From positions 1 through 64,000 of the forward strand of contig NZ_JADOTV010000019.1 in NCBI RefSeq assembly GCF_015767245.1: a stretch of 64,000 nt of DNA. Reading direction: 5' to 3'. This DNA is from Aureivirga sp. CE67. GTDB taxonomy: Bacteria > Bacteroidota > Bacteroidia > Flavobacteriales > Flavobacteriaceae. The notes under the pieces were generated by a model that saw nothing but the letters and a program-made list of their open reading frames with translations, was not told the origin of the DNA and did no database searches. Shown here piece after piece: positions 43,821-51,185 of this stretch (position 1 is its first letter; each line of letters opens with the position of its first letter). Both the position numbers and the translations under genes were made by a program.

Positions 43821-43985
43821 ATGAATAGTGAAGGCATAAACCAAATAATAAATAAAATTAGAAAAGAGTTTGTAAATTCAGCTTATTATTTTTTAGTAAG
43901 ATGTTTCAAAATTGGTCTTTTAGATGAAACTGAAATGAAAAATTATTGTGATATTATTGATACTGGTATTGATCTTTTTGATTAA
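43821..43985 (+). CDS. 54-residue hypothetical protein
   Basis: An ATG-initiated frame for a small mixed-charge helical protein (MNSEGINQIINKIRKEFVNS...) with a regular composition and normal stop. No family recognised. It lies between the membrane protein and leader copy C and would be too short for most gene finders. Confidence 0.45.
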   Translation: MNSEGINQIINKIRKEFVNSAYYFLVRCFKIGLLDETEMKNYCDIIDTGIDLFD

Positions 43986-44020
43986 AAAAAATAACTATCA
44001 TTTATTTAAATGTTTTCTTC

Positions 44021-44028
44021 TATATTTG
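44021..44028 (+). promoter_or_regulatory. Promoter -7 box of leader cassette, copy C
   Basis: TATATTTG at 44021-44028, preceded by TTCTTC as in copies A and B. The -33 TTG is replaced by TCA at the expected spacing, so this copy may be weaker. Confidence 0.65.
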
Positions 44029-44041
44029 TTAGTCTTTAACT

Positions 44042-44130
44042 ATGAAAATTAAATATCCACAGAAATTTTATAGTTACAGATATAATAGAAATAACAAGAT
44101 TTCTTGTTGTAGATATGTTATAAATAATAA
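44042..44130 (+). repeat. Leader repeat, copy C
   Basis: ATGAAAATTAA then the shared blocks TTTTATAGTTACAGATATAA and TAGAAATAACAAGATTTCTTG. The palindrome AACAAGA-TT-TCTTGTT carries paired changes relative to AACAGGAATTCCTGTT in copy A. Here the frame is open into the following 272-codon gene. Confidence 0.75.
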
Positions 44131-44860
44131 AGGTATGGGAGATAGAAAAAAATTTGCAATAAAGAACACATACACAACTCATTATTCTCACGTAAATTTG
44201 AATAATAACGAATTTTCAATTGTGTCTATTGAAGAAGATAATTTCCCTCCAGAATATTTTTTCTTCTCTGAATATTTAACTGACATTATTAATCCTGAAG
44301 AAATTTGGGGAAAAGGTCTTTTTCTATTGAATTTATATAATGGAGCAGTAAACATTGATTTATTTAATAATGAATGGGATTCTAATGTTAAATTTACTAG
44401 ACTTGATAATTGGGTTACAAATGAAAACCTAACTCCATTCTCAACTGAAAATATTTTACCAATTAATCCATTCCCAGAAAATCTTCAAACAGAAAATGAA
44501 AGTAAAGAAATGTTGAAAAGAACAAACTTTATTACTTATTCTTCTTTTCTGGCTAAAAGTGAAAGTGATGTACTAAGTTTATTATTATTGGCTGGAAATG
44601 ACCTAGATTGGGTTACCCTATATGCCATATACGATACATTAAAATATTATTCACAAGATTTTGATAAATTAATATCAATTTGTGGTTACTCAAAAAATGA
44701 TATTAAAGCTTTTACTGGCACAGCTAATAACTTTGGTCTTTTAGGAATTAATTCTAGACATGGTGAAATGGGTTGGAGTCAACCAAAAATTACAAAAAGT
44801 CTTTTCGATTCAAAGAAAATGATTTTAGAAATGGCTAAAATATATATAGAAAGTAAATAA
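44042..44860 (+). CDS. Hypothetical protein downstream of leader copy C
   Basis: A 272-residue protein if translated from 44042, or 241 from the ATG at 44135 (MGDRKKF), which would separate the leader from the body. The N-terminal 26 residues are the leader core (FYSYRYNRNNKISCCRYV). The body is cytoplasmic with 'LLLLAGNDLDWVTLYAIYDTLKYYSQDFDKLISICGYSKNDIKAFTGTANNFGLLGINSRHGEMGW' (about 183-250), which looks like a complete helical domain. I do not know the family. It ends the plus-strand island. Confidence 0.55.
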   Translation: MKIKYPQKFYSYRYNRNNKISCCRYVINNKGMGDRKKFAIKNTYTTHYSHVNLNNNEFSIVSIEEDNFPPEYFFFSEYLTDIINPEEIWGKGLFLLNLYNGAVNIDLFNNEWDSNVKFTRLDNWVTNENLTPFSTENILPINPFPENLQTENESKEMLKRTNFITYSSFLAKSESDVLSLLLLAGNDLDWVTLYAIYDTLKYYSQDFDKLISICGYSKNDIKAFTGTANNFGLLGINSRHGEMGWSQPKITKSLFDSKKMILEMAKIYIESK

Positions 44861-44895
44861 AACTGTCCATAACAAAATATAACCTACATTGAAAC

Positions 44896-44930
44896 AAAAA
44901 AGAGCAACGTTCCTAACATTGCTCTTTTTA
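44896..44930. terminator. Bidirectional terminator closing the island
   Basis: AAAAAAGAGCAA and TTGCTCTTTTT enclose an 11-base loop. It serves the last plus-strand gene of the island and the minus-strand lipoprotein gene at 44972. Confidence 0.85.
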
Positions 44931-44971
44931 AACTAATCCTAACTAACTAAACTATAAACTAATTTTATATC

Positions 44972-46048
44972 TTAATTTGGTGCATTTAACTCATCTGGTG
45001 TAAGAGGCACAGCTGGTGATTCTACTGCTTTTACTCCCATATTTGTTACCAAACTAGCAACACCTTCTTCTACTATATCACTTTTTTGAAACTTATTAGC
45101 ATCCAATCCCCAGAAATAGTGTCCATTTGCTCTGTCTGGATAATTTACCCCAACATGACCTTCAATAGAAACTGGAACCTTATAAGTTACCTCACTTTTT
45201 ACTTTATCTGCTACAATTACAATTGTTTTCTTACTTCTTGGTGGTACTTTTGCAGTAACCGAACCAGTAAGCGTTGTAGTTTCATTTTCTGTTCCTCCAG
45301 TAGAACCTTCCGCTCCTACCGTTACATTTACAGAAGCTTCTGCTCCACCAATACCAGGAATACCAACATTCACTTTTTTACCAATCGTAAGAGAAGAACT
45401 TACTTTTACGCCCCAACTCTTCGTTTGTCCTCTTTGATAACTATATGAAGAAGTCATCGTAGACTCTTCGTCAGATTTGTTTACTAACTCAATTGAAGTT
45501 ACATCCGATGGAATTGGTAAATCTTGATCTTCAACAGTCACCACAGGATCGTTGATTTTCACACTACTTGATAATCCCATACGCTCACTTACGTTTGGAC
45601 TAACAACTCCAGAAATATTCTCTCCTGGGTTTAAGGAAATACCATCTGGTTTTTTTCCGTCTAATCGATAAATTTCTTTGATTTGATCTACTCCTGCCCC
45701 ATTATCTGGCTGGAATCCTAATTGTCTTAAATGTGTAATTGTAAATGGTACTTTATCATCTCCATCAATAGAAGCTGTAACGTCTCCATTATTTTCTCTT
45801 CCTTGTGTTTTTTGTACTAAAACATCTTCATCTACAATGTTCCATCCATTGTTTATCATATCTTCCACTGAAGCATATCCTAAGTCTTCTAATGTGGTTC
45901 TTTTTTGCTGAGGAGTTTCATTAAATATTGTATTATCTGGTTTGAAAGCTTCCCTTTCGACGTCCTCATCTTTGTTACATGATACTACTGCCAAGGCAAT
46001 AAATAATATCAATAAACCTCTTCTCGTATATTTTGTTAGAGTTTTCAT
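44972..46048 (-). CDS. ETX/MTX2 (aerolysin-like)-type lipoprotein 1
   Basis: A 358-residue lipoprotein with lipobox 'VVSC' (Cys24). Residues about 45-150 form an N-terminal domain ('LEDLGYASVEDMINNGWNI', 'PFTITHLRQLGFQPD', 'KKPDGISL') shared with the paralogue at 46242. From about 185 the sequence has the ETX/MTX2 beta-pore pattern: 'IELVNKSDEESTMTSSYSYQRGQTKSWGVKVSSSLTIGKKV', glycine/serine strands, then 'VTAKVPPRSKKTIVIVADKVKSEVTYKVPVSIEGHV'. Such proteins are usually secreted pore formers; here the lipobox predicts anchoring. An operator-like palindrome lies 71 bases upstream. Toxicity is inferred. Confidence 0.65.
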   Translation of the reverse strand: MKTLTKYTRRGLLILFIALAVVSCNKDEDVEREAFKPDNTIFNETPQQKRTTLEDLGYASVEDMINNGWNIVDEDVLVQKTQGRENNGDVTASIDGDDKVPFTITHLRQLGFQPDNGAGVDQIKEIYRLDGKKPDGISLNPGENISGVVSPNVSERMGLSSSVKINDPVVTVEDQDLPIPSDVTSIELVNKSDEESTMTSSYSYQRGQTKSWGVKVSSSLTIGKKVNVGIPGIGGAEASVNVTVGAEGSTGGTENETTTLTGSVTAKVPPRSKKTIVIVADKVKSEVTYKVPVSIEGHVGVNYPDRANGHYFWGLDANKFQKSDIVEEGVASLVTNMGVKAVESPAVPLTPDELNAPN

Positions 46049-46118
46049 TTTTTTAGCTTTTAATAGATTACTGAATGGTATAGAAATAATAATCTAGGTT
46101 TTGATTTGTGAAACGACA

Positions 46119-46137
46119 ATATGACCAGTCGTCTTAA
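46119..46137 (-). promoter_or_regulatory. Operator-like palindrome upstream of lipoprotein 1
   Basis: On the minus strand TTAAGACGACTGGTCATAT, differing at one position from 47377-47395. The centre GACTGGTC is nearly self-complementary, of the kind bound by TetR-family repressors. Confidence 0.6.
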
Positions 46138-46241
46138 AAATGAATAAAAAAAACTCCGAGAAAGAATGTAGAATCCTTTATCGATTCTACATTCCTATAA
46201 ATAGTATATACACGAATTTAAATAGATTTGTGTTTATGATC

Positions 46242-47297
46242 TTATAAAGGTTGCGCTGGTGATACTACAGCTTTTACACCTAAATGTAAAACTAAACCAG
46301 CAACTCCTTTTTCGGCAATTTCGCCATTTTGGATTTTACTTGCATCTTGTCCCCAGATATAGTCATCTTCGTATTTGTGATTTTTAGATAAACCAACAAC
46401 TCCTTTAACTTTCATCGGAACTTTGTAAGTAACCTCACTTTTCTTTCTATCTGCAATGATTGTTACAGTTCTTTTACTTCTTGGTGGAACCACAGCGCTT
46501 ACTTGCTCAGAAACACTTGTCAATTCAGATTTATTTCCTCCTTTTGTTCCACTAGCACCAACTGTAACACCAACATTTGCTCCTATAGTTGTCATTCCTT
46601 GAATTCCTACACTTACGTTTGCTCCTACTGTTAAAGAACCACTAGCTGTAACACTCCAATTTGAAACATGTCCTCTAGTATACGTATATGTAGAACTCAT
46701 TTTTGCTTCTTCAGCTCCTTCGTTTACCAACTCAAAAGTTGTAACATCTGCAGGAAGTGGTGCTTCGATTGCTTTTACAGTAACTTCTGGTTCACCAACT
46801 ACCACATCTGTTTTTACTTCTAAGAAATCCGTAACATTCGGAAATTTCACCTCACCTAAGTATTCTTTTTCTGAAAAATAAATCGCATCTGGCTTTTTTC
46901 CAGTATACTCATGTGTAAAAATATCTTTAATTGCATTTAAACCATATTTAGTATCAGGTCGATATCCTAATTCTCTCAAATGTTGAATTGTAAAAGGAAC
47001 TCTTGCTGCTTCACTATTTTGGTTGTAAGTAAATCTTTCTCTTTGATTTCTATTAGTAGAAACTGAATCCTCTGGACTTTCATAGATAATTTCCCAACCA
47101 TCTTGAATCATTTCTTCCACTGAAGAATAACCTAGTTCGTTTAAAGAACTTTTTCTTTGTTCAGTTGAATTTTGAACTTCAACTGTTTCAAACTCAGCTG
47201 CGCGAGTTACTTCTTCATCTTTACTACAGCTAGCTGCAATAAATAAACTTAATAAGATAGCTGCACCTTTTAAGTTTTTGAAATTCATTTTCTTCAT
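46242..47297 (-). CDS. ETX/MTX2 (aerolysin-like)-type lipoprotein 2
   Basis: A 351-residue paralogue of the 44972 protein with the same layout: lipobox 'AASC' (Cys24), N-terminal domain ('LNELGYSSVEEMIQDGWEI', 'PFTIQHLRELGYRPD', 'KKPDAIYF'), and the ETX/MTX2-like beta region ('FELVNEGAEEAKMSSTYTYTRGHVSNWSVTASGSLTVGANV', 'VSAVVPPRSKRTVTIIADRKKSEVTYKVPMKVKGVVGL'). It lacks the last 13 residues found in the paralogue. A second ATG three codons in is possible. The gene is set apart by 193 bases and has its own operator and -7 box. Confidence 0.65.
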   Translation of the reverse strand: MKKMNFKNLKGAAILLSLFIAASCSKDEEVTRAAEFETVEVQNSTEQRKSSLNELGYSSVEEMIQDGWEIIYESPEDSVSTNRNQRERFTYNQNSEAARVPFTIQHLRELGYRPDTKYGLNAIKDIFTHEYTGKKPDAIYFSEKEYLGEVKFPNVTDFLEVKTDVVVGEPEVTVKAIEAPLPADVTTFELVNEGAEEAKMSSTYTYTRGHVSNWSVTASGSLTVGANVSVGIQGMTTIGANVGVTVGASGTKGGNKSELTSVSEQVSAVVPPRSKRTVTIIADRKKSEVTYKVPMKVKGVVGLSKNHKYEDDYIWGQDASKIQNGEIAEKGVAGLVLHLGVKAVVSPAQPL

Positions 47298-47371
47298 TTC
47301 AATTGTAATAGATTAAATTAGTAATTTTTGTTTTTGCTGTATTTAAAAGAACGTAGTTCGATTTTCTATTA

Positions 47372-47395
47372 CAAAGATATGACCGGTCGTCTTAA
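47372..47395 (-). promoter_or_regulatory. Promoter -7 box with overlapping operator-like palindrome
   Basis: Minus strand TTAAGACGACCGGTCATAT (47395-47377) has the perfect palindrome GACCGGTC and overlaps the -7 box TATCTTTG (47379-47372). A bound repressor would block the promoter. It lies about 75-98 bases before the ATG at 47297. Confidence 0.65.
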
Positions 47396-47605
47396 GTCTG
47401 TTTTAAAAAAAGTCTAATTAACTTGAATTTAGTACGATAAGGCTATTTTTTAATTTTTATTTTAGGAAAGAAAAGATTTTTTTAACATTTCTGGTAGAAT
47501 AGTCTTAAATGTTAAAAACAAAGATACGAAAAAGGCAGGTTTTAAGATAGGTATGGTTGCTGTTTAACTTTATTTTAAACCAAGATTTCTTCTATTTTAT
47601 ATTCT

Positions 47606-47639
47606 AAAAAAGGAAGTATTCCAAAAATTCTTCCTTTTT
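47606..47639 (-). terminator. Rho-independent terminator
   Basis: AAAAAGGAAG and CTTCCTTTTT enclose a 13-base loop, just past the stop of the 47644 gene on the minus strand. Confidence 0.75.
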
Positions 47640-47643
47640 CAAA

Positions 47644-48327
47644 TTATTTTCTCCTAGGATAATCGCCACGAAAACTACAACGAGCTCCATGATAATAATC
47701 ACAATCTTCTTCTGTAATATGAACTTCTTTTTCAGAAAATTTAAAAATTAATTTTCCACAATTCTTATTCGAAAATTCTCCCTTTCCAGATTTTATGGAA
47801 ATCAAATCTAAAATTTCTCCCATACAATATGGACTTCCAACTGAAATATGAAAAACGTATAAATCTCCTCCAACATATTCGATATTCAAATCTTCCTCTC
47901 CTTCGCTATAATAAGTTCCATAAAGTCCCGAATAAGAATCTTCACTTTTTGTAATTACTTTTTCAGAATTCTTTTTTAAATCAAAACTCAAAATTCTTGT
48001 TTCTTTTTTATATCTCTCCTGAATCCATTCTCCCTTAATTCCAAAATCTGATATTTCCCCTTTAAATCCCGTGAATCTGATATCAGTATCTCCTTCATAT
48101 AATTTTATATTTCCATTTTCAACAGTTCCTCTTAAAACAATATTCGATTTATATTTCTCATAAAAATAATAACCATAAACTTCTTTATTATTTTTAATAT
48201 TCAAAACCATCTGAATTGGATATTTCCCAGCAATTTTCCCTGATAATTTGACAAGTTTTCTTGTATCTTCTGCTTTCAACACATTTGAGAAAAGCATAAA
48301 CAGCATTAAAAAAACAACTTTTTTCAT
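47644..48327 (-). CDS. Exported hypothetical protein
   Basis: A 227-residue exported protein with a signal peptide (about 1-19, ending VLKAE). The first half is beta-rich ('LSGKIAGKYPIQMVLNIKNNKEVYGYYFYEKYKSNIVLRGTVENGNIKLYEGDTDI'), as in lysozyme-inhibitor- or lipocalin-like periplasmic proteins; a C-terminal stretch has four Cys that may form disulphides. No family assigned. It is transcribed alone and divergently from 48477. Confidence 0.6.
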   Translation of the reverse strand: MKKVVFLMLFMLFSNVLKAEDTRKLVKLSGKIAGKYPIQMVLNIKNNKEVYGYYFYEKYKSNIVLRGTVENGNIKLYEGDTDIRFTGFKGEISDFGIKGEWIQERYKKETRILSFDLKKNSEKVITKSEDSYSGLYGTYYSEGEEDLNIEYVGGDLYVFHISVGSPYCMGEILDLISIKSGKGEFSNKNCGKLIFKFSEKEVHITEEDCDYYHGARCSFRGDYPRRK

Positions 48328-48445
48328 CTTTTAATTTTTAATAGAATTTTAAATTTAGTTTCACAAATAAACATAAATATTCCAACTCATCCGCTTTAGC
48401 CATTATAGAAGTATATAATTCTCCATTAATTTATCAGAAAACGAT

Positions 48446-48453
48446 TACTTTTG
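48446..48453 (+). promoter_or_regulatory. Promoter -7 box
   Basis: TACTTTTG matches TAnnTTTG and lies 23 bases before the ATG at 48477. No clear -33 TTG. Confidence 0.5.
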
Positions 48454-48476
48454 AAATATTAAAAATTAATCTTAAA

Positions 48477-49412
48477 ATGATTTCAAAATACTATTCTATC
48501 CTATTTTTAATTTGTACTATCACAGTTTCCGACAAAAATCCTATTCTATTTGAAGATTATAGATTATATGGAGATGTAAAAAGTATGACGACTATTTCAT
48601 ATAAATTAAACCCAGAAGTTTATAATGATGAAGATTGCCTTTGTGGTCCTGAAGAAGTTAACTTAAAACCTACCGAAAGAACTGAAAAAGAAAGAGATTC
48701 TATCGTGTTTAAATATAATGGAAATTATATCGAAAAAATTGAAAACTATAATAATGGTTGGCTTTCTTATGAAACATTATTTAAATATTCCGGAAGTCTA
48801 CTGATTGAAAAAACAAATATTACATTCAGTGGCACGGAGGATTTTCCTAATGAAATTTATAGAACAGAATACGAATATAACCCTAAAAATATACTAACTA
48901 CTACATTAAATTATTTTCAAGATAGTTTAAATAGTAAAGTTTTATTTAAAAATAATCTAATTCAAGAAAAATTTATTTTTGATAACCAAAGTTCTATTTC
49001 TGAAAAATTAAATTATAAATACAATAATTTAAATCAACTAATTGAAAAATCAGCTTATGACAAAACAGGCAAGCTTTTATATTCTATAAAAAATAATTAT
49101 ATAAATTCAAGAGATTACTCAAATGAATGGTATACCAGCAAAAATGAATTAGATACAAAAACGACTATTGAATATGATGAAGAAGGAAATTATACTGAAA
49201 AAATATTTTATGTAGAAAATGGTGAATTACTTTTAGATCATTCTACTAAATACAATAAAAATGATGATATAATTATGAGTATTTTTTCTTCAGTTAATCC
49301 AACTGAATATACATATAAATACGATAAAAATGGAAATTGGATAGAAAGAATAGAATATTTAAACAATAGTCCTATCGAAGAAACTGTTCGTATAATTGAA
49401 TATAAAAAATAA
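48477..49412 (+). CDS. Exported YD-repeat-like hypothetical protein
   Basis: A 311-residue protein with a short signal-like N-terminus. From about residue 80 it is made of beta units related to YD/RHS repeats: 'YKYNNLNQLIEKSAYDKTGKLLYSIKN', 'IEYDEEGNYTEKIFY', 'YKYDKNGNWIERIEYLNNSPIEETVRIIEYKK'. Unlike full Rhs proteins it has no core-associated domain or toxin tip and is far too short to form a cocoon. It stands alone and ends in a strong terminator. Confidence 0.65.
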   Translation: MISKYYSILFLICTITVSDKNPILFEDYRLYGDVKSMTTISYKLNPEVYNDEDCLCGPEEVNLKPTERTEKERDSIVFKYNGNYIEKIENYNNGWLSYETLFKYSGSLLIEKTNITFSGTEDFPNEIYRTEYEYNPKNILTTTLNYFQDSLNSKVLFKNNLIQEKFIFDNQSSISEKLNYKYNNLNQLIEKSAYDKTGKLLYSIKNNYINSRDYSNEWYTSKNELDTKTTIEYDEEGNYTEKIFYVENGELLLDHSTKYNKNDDIIMSIFSSVNPTEYTYKYDKNGNWIERIEYLNNSPIEETVRIIEYKK

Positions 49413-49414
49413 CT

Positions 49415-49460
49415 TCAAAAAAACACCTATAAAATATGGCAGCATTTATAGGTGTTTTTG
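49415..49460 (+). terminator. Rho-independent terminator
   Basis: AAAAACACCTATAAA and TTTATAGGTGTTTTT are perfectly complementary across an 11-base loop. Confidence 0.9.
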
Positions 49461-49463
49461 TTA

Positions 49464-49625
49464 AGAGTCTGTTTAAAAATTGTATCAGAATTGTTATGTA
49501 ACTTATTAAGATGCTATTTTGAAAGCTTTTTTAGAGTTCATAGCATCGCTATGGACGAAAAAAAAGATAAAAAAGAGCTTTTAAGAAGTCTATAAAACTT
49601 TTTGATATAAATTTAAATAGGCTCT
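49464..49625. mobile_element. MITE-like element B
   Basis: 162 bases bounded by AGAGTCTGTTTAAA and the complement of TTTAAATAGGCTCT, terminal inverted repeats matching at 12 of 14 positions. Inside is the palindrome CATAGC-ATCG-CTATG. It has no reading frame of interest and sits between convergent genes, a common landing site for such elements. Confidence 0.65.
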
Positions 49626-49643
49626 AAGCAAATAAATAAAAAA

Positions 49644-50618
49644 TTAGTCCCAATCTAGAAGTCGTTTCTCCCCTTCTAGTTGTTGAATTTCTGTCACATC
49701 CTGTGACATTTCTATAACACCTCTATACTTTTTTTGTTTATCTCTAATTGCAAAATATCGAATATGAATAATTCTTCCACGGAAATTAAACCAAAACTCC
49801 GCTACATCTTTCGTTCCTGCTTTAAACTCTTCTAAAATTCGAAGAACCGTATTTACACTTTTCGGCGGATGACAGAATCGAACTTCTCTTCCGATAATTC
49901 CTTTACTTCTCGCAAAGACTCTGTCTTCTCCTCTATTGTAAAAAATTACTTTATCATTTTCATCTACATAAGTAATATCTACTGGTAAAAAACGAAGTAA
50001 TAAATTAACTTGTTCAGGAGTCATATATCCTTCATCATAATGAAAAGTATTATCCGTAGAAAAAGGTAAATCTCGCACCGTATGATCTTCACTCGGATGT
50101 ACATAAGTTTCTTTTGGTTTCGGATAAGCCTGTGGTTTTTCTTTCAACATCCACCCTATTTCCTCATCACCTTCATAAAACTCTTCCCAATCCTTTTCAT
50201 TTAATAATTCCATTGCATTTGGGAAAAGCCTTGTATCTTCAACATACATCAGATTTTGAAGATTATCTAACAGAAAATTTAAATTTTCATAAATCGATTT
50301 TATATCTTTTTCGGCATTGTGCTTTTCGATAATTCGAATCATTTTTCGCAAATTATCATGAAAAGACCACATTCCTTGGCTTGGTCCATTCCAACCATAT
50401 TTTTCTAAATAAGGGAAAAGTTGATTTTCTTTCCTTACAAAACGTTTTTCTACAGTTGCTAATTCATTAAATGCATTATAATATTTCTGAAATTCTTCTT
50501 CAATATTTATATCTCTAATCTCATCAATCAATCTATGAATCAACTCCGCCTCTTCATAATATACTTTCACTGGATGTCCTTCTGGCAGCTTCTCTACTGT
50601 TGGTAAAAACGTATTCAT
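49644..50618 (-). CDS. DUF438-type hemerythrin/PAS protein
   Basis: A 324-residue cytoplasmic protein. The first 140 residues form a hemerythrin HHE-like four-helix bundle ('PVKVYYEEAELIHRLIDEIRD', 'RKENQLFPYLEKYGWNGPSQGMWSFHDNLRKMIR', 'YVEDTRLFPNAMELL'), with His, Glu and Asp suitable for a di-iron site; the C-terminal half is a PAS domain ('LPVDITYVDENDKVIFYNRGEDRVFARSKGIIGREVRFCHPPKSV', 'YRGVIEMSQDVTEI'). It matches the DUF438 architecture, probably a sensor of oxygen, NO or redox state, with the N-terminal DUF438 helical segment reduced. It stands alone. Confidence 0.82.
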   Translation of the reverse strand: MNTFLPTVEKLPEGHPVKVYYEEAELIHRLIDEIRDINIEEEFQKYYNAFNELATVEKRFVRKENQLFPYLEKYGWNGPSQGMWSFHDNLRKMIRIIEKHNAEKDIKSIYENLNFLLDNLQNLMYVEDTRLFPNAMELLNEKDWEEFYEGDEEIGWMLKEKPQAYPKPKETYVHPSEDHTVRDLPFSTDNTFHYDEGYMTPEQVNLLLRFLPVDITYVDENDKVIFYNRGEDRVFARSKGIIGREVRFCHPPKSVNTVLRILEEFKAGTKDVAEFWFNFRGRIIHIRYFAIRDKQKKYRGVIEMSQDVTEIQQLEGEKRLLDWD

Positions 50619-51185
50619 AATTTCCTTCTTTTTTTTACTTAAACTATATTTTGTTAAGTTGATTTATATTCACTTTTTATAAGATACAGTTGTTAGTTTC
50701 TCTTTGATGGAAGCAAAATTATTATGTTTTTTTGAGATAAAAAAGATAAATCTATCTTTTTTTCTTTTATTTAAAATTAAGGAACACTCATATTTCACTA
50801 TTTTATAAAAATACTATACCTAAATAACATTATGTTAATTATCAAGCTCCTTTAAAAAATACACAATATTATTTTATTGTTACCTTAATGTTATTTTTTT
50901 ATTATTTAACATTTTTAAAAACTAATAGTATCTTAACTGGTAAATCTAATAGTTAGAAATTTCATGTTAACAACATACTTCAAACTATTAATTTACAGTG
51001 TTTTAAAAAATAGTTTATTTTAACATATTTTCAGGTAAATAAACTCTTTTTTGTGAAATAGAATCGTGAAAATCCCTTATTCTTTACAATAAAAAAACAC
51101 TTAACGTAAACACCTACTATTTAACAAGTTAAACTTCTACTTCTTTTATTTTTCTTTATAGGAATCAATTTTTAAAAACTTACGG
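50619..51185. other. Gene-free region between divergent genes
   Basis: Very AT-rich. The minus strand has TAATTTTG (50721-50714), a -7 box giving a 96-base 5' leader for the DUF438 gene. No reading frame, repeat or hairpin of note was found in the rest; a promoter for the large plus-strand gene at 51186 must lie here but I cannot identify it with confidence. Confidence 0.5.

Larger units (their letters stand above)
47298..47643. other. Intergenic region between lipoprotein 2 and the next gene
   Basis: The right half carries the terminator at 47606-47639; the left half carries the promoter/operator at 47372-47395. The middle (about 47400-47600) is AT-rich with no gene or repeat that I can support. 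Confidence 0.55.

Noticed and set aside
20952-44860. Classical integron cassette array
   Set aside because: No integrase gene, no attI, and no repeated site that fits the attC consensus; many genes overlap or are spaced by only a few bases, leaving no room for attC.
17642-44860. Prophage or integrative conjugative element
   Set aside because: No integrase, terminase, capsid, relaxase or conjugation gene is present, and no tRNA-associated direct repeats were found.
45086-45448. 120-codon plus-strand frame inside the first ETX/MTX2-like gene
   Set aside because: It is antisense to a well-supported lipoprotein gene and is a Ser/Arg/Tyr/Cys-rich low-complexity translation typical of the opposite strand.
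48477-49412. Rhs/polymorphic toxin
   Set aside because: The protein has YD-like strands but is only 311 residues, with no core domain, self-cleavage motif or variable toxin tip.
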